Shown: positions 32,942 through 43,892 of the stretch, piece by piece
Position numbering within the stretch: position 1 is the stretch's first letter
Layout of the letters: every line of letters begins with the position of its first letter
Assembly: GCF_963583255.1 (NCBI RefSeq)
Contig: NC_084807.1
Coordinates: 18,728,072 to 18,792,071, forward strand
DNA length: 64,000 bases
Reading direction: 5' to 3'
From: Pyrus communis
Lineage: Eukaryota > Streptophyta > Magnoliopsida > Rosales > Rosaceae
Program-made: the position numbers and the translations under genes
Notes under the pieces: model-generated
What the model saw: only the letters and a program-made list of their open reading frames with translations
Told to the model about the DNA's origin: nothing
Databases searched by the model: none

Positions 32942-35563
32942 AAAAAATTATAGCGAAAAACTAGTTCTCAATTTAATGATATTTAGAGATGTGTATGTAT
33001 ATAGAGTTGTCATTGTTTTCTTTGTCGAATAGAGTTGTCGTTGTTGGAAAGAGGTACTAATTAAAGACAAAATCTAACAAGGAGTACATGACGAACAATT
33101 ATACCCTACTAACAATGACAATTAGTGTAGAGAAATATTAGAAGCAATTATCAATGTCTAATAGTCGTTGATAGTCGTTGATTAAGGCCACTCAATATTA
33201 CAGTTTAGTGGTATTCTTCTTTTACCTAAAAGTGAAAGGTTTTACATTCGAATCTTGTGGATGACGAATTTGATACCAAATGAGGTTGTTATCATATGGT
33301 TTGGCCGAACTCTTCCTCCCCTTAGTATAAAAATATATCGATGTACTAAAAAAAATAGTCATCTATTAATGTGTGTCTCACGAGATGAGTTCTATACAAA
33401 TCACAGTTCGTTGTAACTCAACTTCTTCCCAAACTCATAAGGAATGTGGTTTGCTCCCTTATTTTAGACTGACACAACCGTTGAGTGGTTAATAAAAATT
33501 ACCAAGAACATAGACAAAAGTGTGAAGAAGATGAAATATCGAAGTGGTCCTTCCTTCCCTCCAATAATTTCTTGATGGGTATGAGCAACCTTGGGACCCC
33601 TAATATTAGGTAAAAACACACCAAAACAGTTCATCCACGTCCACGATGTGTACATGTTGTTTTTTCTTCTACTTTCTTTATTTGTGGACTGAAAACGCCT
33701 ATAAACTTTTTTCCATACCCAATAAATTTGCTTATAATTTTCACTGAAAAGAAATTTAGATTTTGGACGTCTTGATACAACGGGACATAATTTATCTGCT
33801 TACATTTTTACTATTTTAGTGCTTTCAACCTGGAAATATGAATCAATCTGATGCTGCCATGTTGTTGCTGATGAAACAAACTTTTGAGCAAGCAAGGCAA
33901 AAGACAAAGAAAAGTGTTTCTCTTCTGCTTTCCTTCTCACAATGATTCACGTGTACAGTTTGCATATGCTTTTCAGTCTCAAAACTACTCATACTAAAAC
34001 AAAGATTTCTATCCAACGACAAGAGAACTAGGGGATCATTTGATAATCATTAATTTCGTTTCTAATTGTTTTAGTTTTCATTATAGTTGAACTAGAGATG
34101 GAGGAAAGAGAGAACGCAAGAATGAGAATGATGACCTCGGAATGATGGTGGAAGAAATGTATAAGGAATAATGAAAGCTAAATATTGAAAGCATTTTAAA
34201 GTTGTTTTCACTTACTAGTTTCAAGTTTTACTTTCATATATATAGCGTTCGTTTGGAAGTGCTTTGAAAATAACTGAAATAGCTTTGGGTGAAAGTGTTT
34301 TTTCAAGATTCACTTGCATTTTTACTAAAGAACTGGTTCCAAAAACACTTTCATTAAAAACGTTTTTCAGTCATTTTAAAAAACTTCAAACGAGCCCATA
34401 ATCTTCTTCATTTCTCTCTAATTCGTCCCACCACCCCTTCATCATTTTTACTTTCCTAAGTTCTCTTACGAATTTTTTTATACCAGCTTATGTGGAAGGT
34501 CATGTCAATTTTATTAGTCCATAGTTGATCCGATTCTAAATTTATTTATTTGTGACAATTAAAACATTGTCGCATATAGAGTTTTACGCCAATGGCAGAA
34601 GACAATCATACATATAAATTCTGGTACAAGTTCATCCCCTACCTATCCCCCTTCTCCTTTAACAAATAACTATTTAGCCCACTAACATCATTGCTCTACT
34701 AAAAGATAAAAACAATGTGTCAATATGCACTACATTTGGTTGATGTACCTAAAATTTCAAAAATATTTTCGTTTCTCGATCTGTTACAAGAAAATTATTT
34801 AAAGTGGCTAATATATGTGTAACACTAAAAGAGAAAAAAATTAAAATTAATTATGGTTCTAATGCGGCCAGAAATGAGGTGGCAGAATAGACATTAGAGT
34901 TGTTGCTAGATTTACGTGGTTTTGATGTGGTAGGGAAATGGAGTTCATATCTTTTTTGGTCGGCCATATAGAAATGTTGGCTTTTTGTAAGTTGAGAGGA
35001 GCATGATATTGATACATATGCTATTATTGTTGCTTTCTTTGTTGCGATGCGATGAGACTCGTACGTCTTATGAATCAAGGAAGAAAAAGATCAAAATTTA
35101 CTGGAGAAAACTGACTTCCAAGTACCAAAACCATCATTCAATCTCACATGGTTTTAGACCAAACTGCCTCCAGACATGTCATCCTTTCGTTTAAAAGTTT
35201 CAAAGTTGACAACCCTAATTAGCTAGCTCTACTGTTCTTAACTCACATACGTGTTTAGTTATACAACACTTATTGTGTTCAATCTAACTCCTCTTCTAGA
35301 AAAAAGTTTGGCGATTGTCACATTCATATATGTGGTGTTGCGTAATATATAAGAGTAAACTAGGAGTTTATATAGTTTAGAGTTTTGTATTTTTAAAGGG
35401 CTAGTTTGAAAATAATTTTCTAAAAAAACATTTATATATGCTCATAAATAAGCACTTGTATTAGATACACATAAAATATAATTTAATAAAATTTTTTATA
35501 AAGATTTTTCGGGTACTTTTCTTACATATATATATATATAAACACTTTTAACTCTTTTTTTTT
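32942..35563. other. intergenic region, no gene seen apart from the SINE
   Basis: AT-rich DNA upstream of the helicase gene. Small open frames (33655-33464 minus; 35078-34851 minus, 35003-35194 plus) carry no motif and no supporting splice or promoter signs. The only assignable feature is the SINE near 33.2 kb. Confidence 0.5.
33187..33356 (+). mobile_element. tRNA-derived SINE
   Basis: Contains an A-box-like GTTTAGTGGTA (about 33202) and a B-box-like ACATTCGAATCTT (about 33244), then the body usual for eudicot SINEs (GACGAATTTGATACCAAAT, GCCGAACTC, CCCCTTAGTATAAAAATAT) and a short A-rich tail at about 33348. Pol III boxes in this spacing followed by this tail are diagnostic of tRNA-type SINEs. 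No clear TSD was found. Confidence 0.7.
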
Positions 35564-36830
35564 CACTACTACGAAACCATTTGTTAGTGTTGCTATGATA
35601 ACCGACAAGAAACATATATTACTGTCGCATATTAAGCAAAATCCGACAGAAAATGAATGCAGTGGCGGATGTAATAAGCGACATAATTACCAGCATCAGG
35701 AAATGAATTTTCTGACAGAAAATACTCTAAAACCGATAGAAATTGTGTCAGATATAACCAATAGAGAAAATATAAATAATGAATAAATAAGAGCATTCTT
35801 TGTCGGATAAAACCGACAAAACTTGTGTCGGATATAACCGACAGATAATGGAATAAATAAGAGCATTTTCTATCGGATAAAACCGACAGAAAATATATTA
35901 GTAATAAAAAAATTATAAACCACTTTCAAGAATAAAACTCGTTGGTTACGATCAAGAATAATAATCGATTCAATAAATCTATTCTACAGAGTTCCCCCCA
36001 AAATTTATTTATTTTATTATTAATTTGAACCTGATTAATTACTACTAATAAAATTTATTTGAAATAAAACACAAATGTGATGAGATTTGGGTATAGCCAC
36101 ACAATGAGCTAGTCATAATTAATTTCTACAAAACTCGTCGGTTATGAACTTACTACTTACAAGATTCGAATCTAAAATCTCTCACTTGCAAATAGAGAAT
36201 CATACAACTAAACCATAGTAGTAAGTGACATTTGAAAAAAAAAAATTTAATAATTTAATGTCAAATGATAAAGTTACGAATTTGATATATGGATCATTTG
36301 AAATCCATATGTTTCTTCAATAAAAAAAAATTTCACGCAAATACAAATTTTTTGGGTATTTATAACATTATATATAAGCAATTTAACTATAAAATCCCTA
36401 AATATCTATGAAATCCCAATAAGATGGCGCCTTTATTGATATCTTCCAAAATATGAATTATTCATATCCAACAAAAACATAAATTAAATCATAGGTGGAA
36501 GCATGTGGAAGGACTTACAGTGCTTTGCTTGTCTCTGTGCTCAAGGGCTTGCATAGCTTCTGCCTTGTTCATCCATGGTGATTCAAGCGAGAAGGAGAAA
36601 GGGAGAAGAAGGAGAAGGAAATGAGGAGAGGAGAAAAGGGGGAAGGAAGGGGGAAGGGAGAAGGCACCGCCGCAAGGAAGAGATGGAGGGGCTTTATTTG
36701 GGAAAATTTTCACTACTGTCGGTTAAAACAAACAAAAACATTTTTTTTAAAATAAAAACCAACAGAAATTTTTTATTATTGTCAATTATAATCGACAGAA
36801 AAAAATGACGGCAAAAATCCCCCCAAAATT
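35564..36830 (+). mobile_element. CACTA-like non-autonomous element (partial, degenerate)
   Basis: Begins CACTACTACGAAACC at 35564, resembling the CACTA terminus, then carries many copies of CCGACA/TGTCGG in both directions (35,600-35,900, as in TGTCGGATAAAACCGACA), a pattern of CACTA subterminal repeats. A repeated stretch GAATAAATAAGAGCATT occurs twice about 69 bp apart. A second CACTACTGTCGG at about 36710 is in the same orientation, and no proper inverted right end was found, so limits are uncertain. Inside, a minus frame (36713-36489) ends at a donor-like GTAAGT, which may be a captured exon. Confidence 0.5.
36080..36231 (-). mobile_element. tRNA-derived SINE inside the CACTA-like region
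   Basis: On the minus strand, TGGTTTAGTTGTATGATTC (A-box region, about 36217) precedes TTAGATTCGAATCTTG (B-box region, about 36165), and downstream is GACTAGCTCATTGTGTGG, which matches the body of common eudicot SINEs. The 5' end is near 36231 and the tail fades into AT-rich DNA. Confidence 0.6.
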
Positions 36831-37109
36831 TTGTTACGATTTTAAAAAATAAAATAATAATTGTTTGGTTTAATAAATATTATGTATTTAAATAGAATAC
36901 GTTTTTAAAAATTAAATAAATAATTGTTTGGTTTAATAGATAATAACCCATGTAAAATATGCGATAAAGAAACAAAAAGATAATTATACAATGAAAATGT
37001 CATCATACAAACTAAATATTGTATAATCAATACTTGAAAAACATAAATAAAAATTTAGCACAAATTACTTTTCCGCTTCAAAATTTAGGCAAATTTAATG
37101 GAGATATGC

Positions 37110-37660
37110 ATTCTACGAAACTAATTTCTATGATCTAAATATCAAACTTATTTGTAAATAATACAAGATTGCATACATAAAAAATCACAAAAAAAAAAAA
37201 AAAACATTCAGCGATTAGGTAACAAAACAAAAGTTTTCGACAGTTATAAATGAAAAATCACATTTTAATAGTTATTTTAGTTCTGGTTTTGATATTTTTT
37301 TACAGCTACACTCCTCGACTCTATAAGAATGAAATGAACGAATTCGATCTTCAATTTAAAAGATTTACACCAGTGGATATCGCAAAATCTTATTTTATAC
37401 TTATTGGAAGTATAATATTAACTCTAAGAGTTTGTTTAATCTACCGTTTTGACACGATATACATTCTACGAAACTTTTTTCAACGATCCAACCGTCAAAC
37501 TTATTTGTACACACTCCGAGATTGCATACATAAAAAATCGTAAAAAATAAACATTAAGAGATTACATAACGGAACAAAAGTTTTCGATGGTTATAAACGA
37601 AAAATCACAATTTAACGGTTATTTTAGCTCCGATTTTAATGATTTTTTAACTCCGATATA
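37110..37660. repeat. two direct copies of a ~200-bp sequence, spacing 353 bp
   Basis: ATTCTACGAAACT...AGATTGCATACATAAAAAATC...AAAAGTTTTCGA...TTATAAA-GAAAAATCACA occurs at 37110-37310 and again at 37463-37660, with moderate divergence. Non-coding and AT-rich. Possibly part of a larger unclassified element that includes the CACTA-like block to the left, because CACTTTTAACTCT occurs both at 35548 and at 37663. Confidence 0.65.
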
Positions 37661-37807
37661 AGCACTTTTAACTCTCTTTTTTATTATTATTTTAACCGCT
37701 ATCAGATACGTTTTTTTAATTATCTTAAATCATTTTTTGCTATATTCTAAGTACACTTTCAAATAAAGTATGTAATCACATGTGGATTAATAACGTTGTA
37801 TATGATG

Positions 37808-38330
37808 AGCAGGGCTGGTCCTAAAATTTTGGAGGCGCCCAAACGACGTTAAAAATGTGCCCTAATTTCATATAAGAAAAACTATCTGTTTTTACACATA
37901 AGACTTTGATAAAATTATATTTAGAAAAACACTTCAAACTCAATAATTTAGAAACGCTAAAAAACTAATTTACTTTTGTATTGAGAGAAGGGAACCAAAA
38001 GACCTCGAACTAATTTATTAATTTTAAACAACAAAAATCATTGTTTTTTATTAAACTTCTAACTTATACTCTTACGAAAAGAAATTCATAAAAACTAGAG
38101 AGTAAAAAACGCATATAGTGTTTCGAATCCAGGACCTCCTCATTAATTTTAAACAACGTAAACCACAATTTCTGGTTAAACTTTATGATCAGCCTACTAA
38201 ATTTTATGACAGTACTTTTATGAAAGGAAATTTGTAAAAATTGCAAACTAAATAAACAGACATATTATTTCGAATATGAGACCTCCGCACTAATTTTAAA
38301 CAAACAAAAAAAAATGATGAGTTGCAGTGA
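37808..38330. repeat. degenerate repeat with three diverged ~140-bp units
   Basis: Starts CAGGGCTGGTCCTAAAATTT, like the end of a widespread plant hAT-type repeat family (this link is from memory). The segment with GACCTC...CTAATTTTAAACAA recurs near 38000, 38135 and 38280, separated by similar AT-rich text. No coding capacity. Confidence 0.4.
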
Positions 38331-40064
38331 CACTAGGAGATGCTATTACATAAGAATAATTTATTCACATTAAAATAAATAAATAAAAAGTGATTCCCAT
38401 GACTTTTGCATTTTTCTCATAAAAACTTCTATCTGATTTCCAGTTGCGTTATATTATGCAGAATAAATTGTCATGAATTAGTCTGTATAGAATTGGAGTT
38501 TTGCAGTGACTCATGAGTTTTAGTAAGAGTTGGAGATTTCCTCGAGTTGGGATCCAGAATCTACATACGACCAAAATGGCTAAGTCGTCTTCAAACCGCC
38601 ATAATTCATTTCAGTATGATTGTATATAAACTACAAATGTGGTCCTGTCGTCTCATTTGCAGAATAATATCTTGAAGCATATATTTACAAATTTACAATG
38701 GAGAAATCAGCTTGATGGGCTATGAGATTTTTTCCATGGTTGGACCACAGTTTTATAATTGGCACTCCCTTTTTATTAAATAAAATTACAAAAAAAAAAA
38801 AATCCTCGTCAGATTTATAAATAATACGTATCAAAACTTATTCTAGGCATAGATCTCTTAAGAAAATTACAAAACCAAATACAAGGATGATTATATTTAT
38901 GTCCTAAGTTTGCAAAAGTGTATGTTACCAAATTTACGTACTTCCCTAAACGTATGTTAAAATTGGATATCAGACGTTTGTCTTGAACAAAAATAAAAAT
39001 ATGATATGTTAATTAAATAATTATTATATATGCACCATGCTGTGCAGTGCATGTGTATTCAGAAAAAATGAGTGAAACAAACAACAATCAACAACTTGGA
39101 TTTGCTTGCATGCATTATTACAATCACTCTTGTCATTTCCTTATATCTTCTTTAATTATTAAGATGGTCGCTTTTTTCTTTCTTATAGAGGTCGGTCCAC
39201 AAGTCCTCACCGCAAATCTCTTTTTTTTTTTTTTTTGTTCTTTTTCTATACTAGTATATGCCCACAAATAAAGTGTAGGAAATTTTTTACTTTTGTGTTT
39301 AAAATTGAAGGAGAGAGAAAGAGAATGAGAACGTGGGAATGGAGAAAAAGGATGAGAGATTTGTTTTTTATTTTTTTTATTTTTTTAAATTAGAGATGAT
39401 AAAATCACTTATAAGTGAGGTTTAAAAAAACAGCAAAATTTTGTTTTATAAAATTACATTACTATCATTAACTTATTTGTTGTGGTAGAAAACAAAAATA
39501 TCTTTCACCCTTTTTAGTTAACAAAGAATGCTCCACATAGGGTAGATTATGCATTGCCTTTTGAATCCAGTTTTAAATGATGCATGGCCACACTCCCACC
39601 ATGTCTTTCTACTTTTGTTCGTTTCTTTCGAATGTATTTCCTATTAAGATGCTTGCTTGATCGGTCTTATGTTGGTTTGTTTGAGGGAGTAGGATTCTCT
39701 CTTCTCCTATTTTCATCACTTTTTCTTCCCTCCCTTCACATATTGTTTTTCGTCTTATTGTTTTTATAAAAAAAAATCAATATAGGATGTTAAGGTAGCT
39801 TAACCGTAATCATTCAAATATAAGGAAAGGGAAGATGAGAGATTAAGAGGGGAGATAATTCTCCTCCTTAAAGCGGTTCTCTGTGTGGTTAGATTCAGGT
39901 CCTCTCCATGGTTGATGATTCATTAGTTAGCTAAGACTTATCTGATTATTTGACTATTAAGCTGATGTCTTTGGCATGTATGGCTCTTTTTCTTTTTTGG
40001 AGTTTTTTCGTATAATTTATTCAAATTTTTTTAGCCGCCTTTTGTGCATGCACGCATACGATCA
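38331..40064. other. intergenic region, nothing assignable
   Basis: AT-rich sequence with poly(T) and poly(A) runs. Open frames at 39047-39271 and 39584-39769 are short, hydrophobic and motif-free, and I do not regard them as genes. Confidence 0.5.
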
Positions 40065-40073
40065 TTGTAATTC

Positions 40074-40363
40074 GAGTATTGCTAGGCATACCATGTTTTT
40101 GTACCACATTTATATCATTTTAGGTGACATTTGATATGGGCATTCATATCATTTGAAAAATTTGCAAAACCCAAAGAAATGAAGGAGAAAGACTTCTCGT
40201 ATACCACAATCATAATTTAATTAACTAGTTTTTCTTAATTATTAGTTTGTTAAATAATGAACTAAATTTAAAAATCTAATTAATTCAAATGATGTGGCTG
40301 TCAAATGCCACCTAAGATGGTATGAAAATGTGGTACAAAAACATGGTATGAATAACATTACTC
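40074..40363. mobile_element. Mutator-type MITE with perfect 9-bp TSD
   Basis: The inverted ends share CATACCATGTTTTTGTACCA and continue to about 60 bp (left from 40074; right reverse complement from 40363). TTGTAATTC flanks both sides exactly (40065-40073 and 40364-40372). The 290-bp length, 9-bp TSD and lack of coding capacity indicate a MULE-type MITE. Confidence 0.85.
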
Positions 40364-40372
40364 TTGTAATTC

Positions 40373-42690
40373 AGGTTTGATTAATGAAGCTCTTTTTTTA
40401 TCCCCCTCCCTTAGGAAAGAGTATATGAGTTTTATGTGTTATTTGATTACGAGAATAGAATTAGAAGAATGACAACGAGGAACCGTGGAATGATTTTTTG
40501 GTTGAAAGTTGATTAAGTACGTATGAATTCTAGTGATTAGGACTTAGGTTTAGAACTAGGGTTTCTGGGATCTGCTTTGATATTCAAGCTTGAGCTTCAC
40601 GTCTACAAATGCTCGCTCTGAAATTATATGTGTGAACATGTGTGAGTAATACTGAACTCTTAACGTGCAGTAACTTTCGAGAAATGTATAACATGTGTGA
40701 GTAGTTCTACAACTTATTCAATGAGACGTTGGATAGCAGTAGCAGATGTGTTTTAGTTGTACGTGTGCCAAAATTTCAATGGATCAATATCACTAGTCTC
40801 ACTGATGCTACGGTGCTCTCCTCATATTTAGCTTACACAATGATATGCTTACGTACCATAAATATGTACACAAAGTATATGTATCATTTTTATTCCTCAC
40901 ACATCACTCGTTTTATAACACACAAAAATTGAGAAGTAAATAAACCTCGCATTGAATATTTTAGTTTTGTCATACTCAATTTTAACCAAGTATCATTGGC
41001 AGAAGGTTTGTCAATTCCATTCATAAACAACACAACATTAGAATAAAAAAAAACAAAAAGCAGACAAGAGCACTACATAATTAAATGAGTAACAAAATAA
41101 CAAAAAGAATATATTGACAAAAAAAAAAAAAATTCAATTCAATTTCAAAGAAAGAAAAATTAAATTTTAGTAAATAAAAGAAGATTTGGGAAAACAAAGG
41201 GTGCTCTCGTGAGCCATGACAATTGCCTGCACCACAGAGGCCTCGTGAGTCGTGAATGGTGACGCATTATCATTTATGTGGCTCCATTAACTCTTTTTAT
41301 TTACACAACTAAATAAATGATATATTTATATTTTTTGTGAAAATAAATAATAGATAAATAGTGTGTTAGTACAACGATCGAATGTTATTTTTCTTTGTTT
41401 ATAAGTGCGATGTAACTTGAATTTCTTGATAACGATTTTAATATTAATTTATTTTCTTCTCTCCATATTACAAATTTATCGTTGTAACCAATAAAAAATA
41501 AAGTCCGTGCAATTGTGAAGAGCCCGTGGCCCAAGCCTATAAACTCCCAAATAAATAAAGAAACTTTCTTTGTTTTACATTTTCAGTTATTCTTCTTCTT
41601 CAGAAATGTTTTACAATGGTTCGAACTCAGTCTATTTTTTTGGTTAATCATTTAAAGATCATATATATAAAAGATTGCTAAACTGGACGTCGTTAGATAA
41701 CCTAAGAGCATCTTTAAAGGAGATATCAAAATCCTATATGGAATGCTGCTTTGCATATTTGACATCAAAAGTCTCTCAAACTAAAATGTTATTTGCAGAC
41801 AGATTTGAAGGCTTTGTGCTTTGGAGTCAAATTGATATCAATGTCAAATTTCTTTTTAATTCATTTTAATGGTGGTCTCTTATTCCATTAACATTTTACC
41901 AATAATATTTTGTATCAACTTTTTTTTTTAATAATCAAAACTTTAAAGCTCTATTTAAATAATAAAATAACATTTGATAATTCAGTTGTAGAATTTCAAA
42001 ATTTTACATTAGATTTTAGATTGTCACATCAATCATCAATTGAATTTGACTCTTATAATTAGACATTTTATTTAGAGGATGGTCTGATAAATAGACAAAT
42101 TATATTTCTCACATAGAACTAAAATTTTGAAAACATTAATTGAAGGATTAAACAATTTTTTATTTAATTGATTTTCCCTATAACTAATCTTCGAAGGATG
42201 ATCAAGAAGTCAGACAGTTTTGATCTTCAAAGACTTACAAGATGATATACAGAGGAAATGAAGTAAAACGAGAATTTCCGAGTAAAAAGTTACTAGTGTC
42301 TCCCAATAATATTTTACTCAGCTTGATAATTTATATTTTATTCATTTAAACATTTCTATTTCAAGATAATTTCTCGACTAAATTTCGAGTAAAAATAAGT
42401 TTGAAAATAGAAAGCCCAATAGTATAAAAGCCAAACCCAAATATCATCTCAAATCCCAACTCCTTCTTTTTCTTATTCTCCTTCTTTTTGTTTCTTTACA
42501 ATAGTCTATCTCATGCTAATGTCATAGCTATCTTGCTGCAACCTTTCAACTCCCAACTCCTTCTTCCTCCTCCTCCTCCTCTACCTCTATTTTTTATTAT
42601 TTAAATATAATGGAAGTAATCTCGAACTAATACCAGCTACGTAGAAGCCATAGTCTGTAATTTGAGCTTCCAAGTCTGTTTCTTTTTGTA
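40373..42690. other. intergenic region upstream of the TIGR01589-domain gene
   Basis: No gene seen. A stretch near 41700-41900 starting GAGCATCTTTAAAGGAG resembles the ends of common plant MITEs, but no matching opposite end was established. From 42,430 the sequence becomes pyrimidine-rich (TCTTCCTCCTCCTCCTCCTC near 42565), as in plant promoter and leader regions. Confidence 0.45.
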
Positions 42691-42708
42691 CTTGCTCAAG
42701 CTTTTTCT

Positions 42709-42903
42709 AGAGAGAGAGAGAGAGAGAGAGAGAGAGGTGTCTGTTCGATGTTTGTTGACTCTTCAGCTTGAAAAGGGAACTGGGTTTTCTTAATTCGTCG
42801 AAATAAAGTGTCTTTTCCGTTTTCTGGGAGATTCCGGAACTGGGTTCCCTTAATTTGTCGAAATAAAGTGTCGGTTTTGTTTTCTTGGAGATTTTGTAAC
42901 TGG
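42709..42903 (+). repeat. (GA)n tract and 60-bp tandem repeat in the probable 5' UTR
   Basis: A GA run (42709-42737) is followed by two 60-bp units (42781-42840 and 42841-42900), each TGGGTTYYCTTAATTYGTCG plus 40 bases, with a third partial start TGGG at 42901. They differ at about 10 positions and keep exactly the same length. They lie about 1 kb upstream of the first coding exon, so in the leader or promoter. GA/CT microsatellites are common in plant leaders. Confidence 0.85.
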
Positions 42904-43862
42904 GATTTTAAGGTAGTATAGTTTATTTTGTGCTGGATCTTCACTTTCTATTTCCTTTTTCTATTGATTCTTTTTGAATTTATTGTATTCTCTGTCTAGG
43001 TCTTTCTGTCTCTAATTTTTTAATGGTTTATTAAGTTGAATTATATGATTAAATTAGTTTATTTTAATGGTTAAGCTTGTATGTAATGTGTAAAGGTGGC
43101 AAATTGGCTAAAAGGTTTGGACTTGACTGAGATCTGATTGAAACTATTGGTTTTGAAAATCTTGGTTGTCCTGAGATCTTGAAGGATGCACATAATTTCT
43201 GTATTTTCAATTATTTATGATTTCTGTAGAGTTTTTCAGTTATTTAGGGTGTAAAATTCTTGCATAAATATTAAAGATTAGGCGTTTTGTGGTGAAAAAA
43301 AAAAAATAAATAAAAAAAAATGCTGCATTTCTTTGCTATCTAAAGAGTATGGCAAAAACAGAAAATTCCATGTAAGCTTTTGATTCAATTTTGTTGCTCA
43401 GAAGTGAAAACACCGAAGATTTCGAAAGAACTTGTATGAACTGGAAATATATCTATATACGTTTTCGATGTTTTTAGCGGGACAATAAGTGCCTTATAAT
43501 GGTAGAATATAGGCACCTTGAGAAATGACTTGTTACATGTGCTTGTAGCCTTGTTGTGTATTTGAAAGCTCAAACTCGCGGATTTTCCAAACCAAAGTAG
43601 ATAAAGCACAGCACAAGGACTTCCAATTTTAGTTAATGCTTTGCTCTGACTCGTTGGAGGAAGACTTTGAATGAGTGTTTCGAATTTAAAAATGCATCTT
43701 TGCTCGTTTATACGCATAGAAACTTATAAACTAAATGCTTAAAATCTGGAATATGTATTGTTTACTGATGGAATAGTTATTGGTGTTGTTTATAAGTGTG
43801 AGAGTATTGGTATCAGCAAAGACAACCTTTAGCTTGGAGAATACCAGAGCCATACTGAAGAC

Positions 43863-43892
43863 ATGTGTTCCACCTGCATTCAGATGAAATGA
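43863..43892 (+). promoter_or_regulatory. upstream ORF whose stop overlaps the main start codon
   Basis: ATG at 43863 opens a 9-codon frame (MCSTCIQMK) whose TGA (43890-43892) overlaps the proposed main ATG (43889-43891) as ATGA. If the leader exon includes it, ribosomes would have to reinitiate or skip it, so it could reduce translation. It depends on the start choice for the gene that follows. Confidence 0.45.

Noticed and set aside
34851..35078. Minus frame with MADQKRYELHFPTTSKPRK as a small gene
   Set aside because: 39-75 codons, no known motif, no promoter or splice context, and no way to test conservation here.
39047..39769. Two short hydrophobic plus frames as membrane peptides
   Set aside because: Their hydrophobicity comes from T-rich DNA, and there is no start context, splice or homology signal.
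42696..43717. Minus-strand frames in the leader region of the TIGR01589-domain gene
   Set aside because: They arise from the GA tract and the 60-bp repeat and have no domains.
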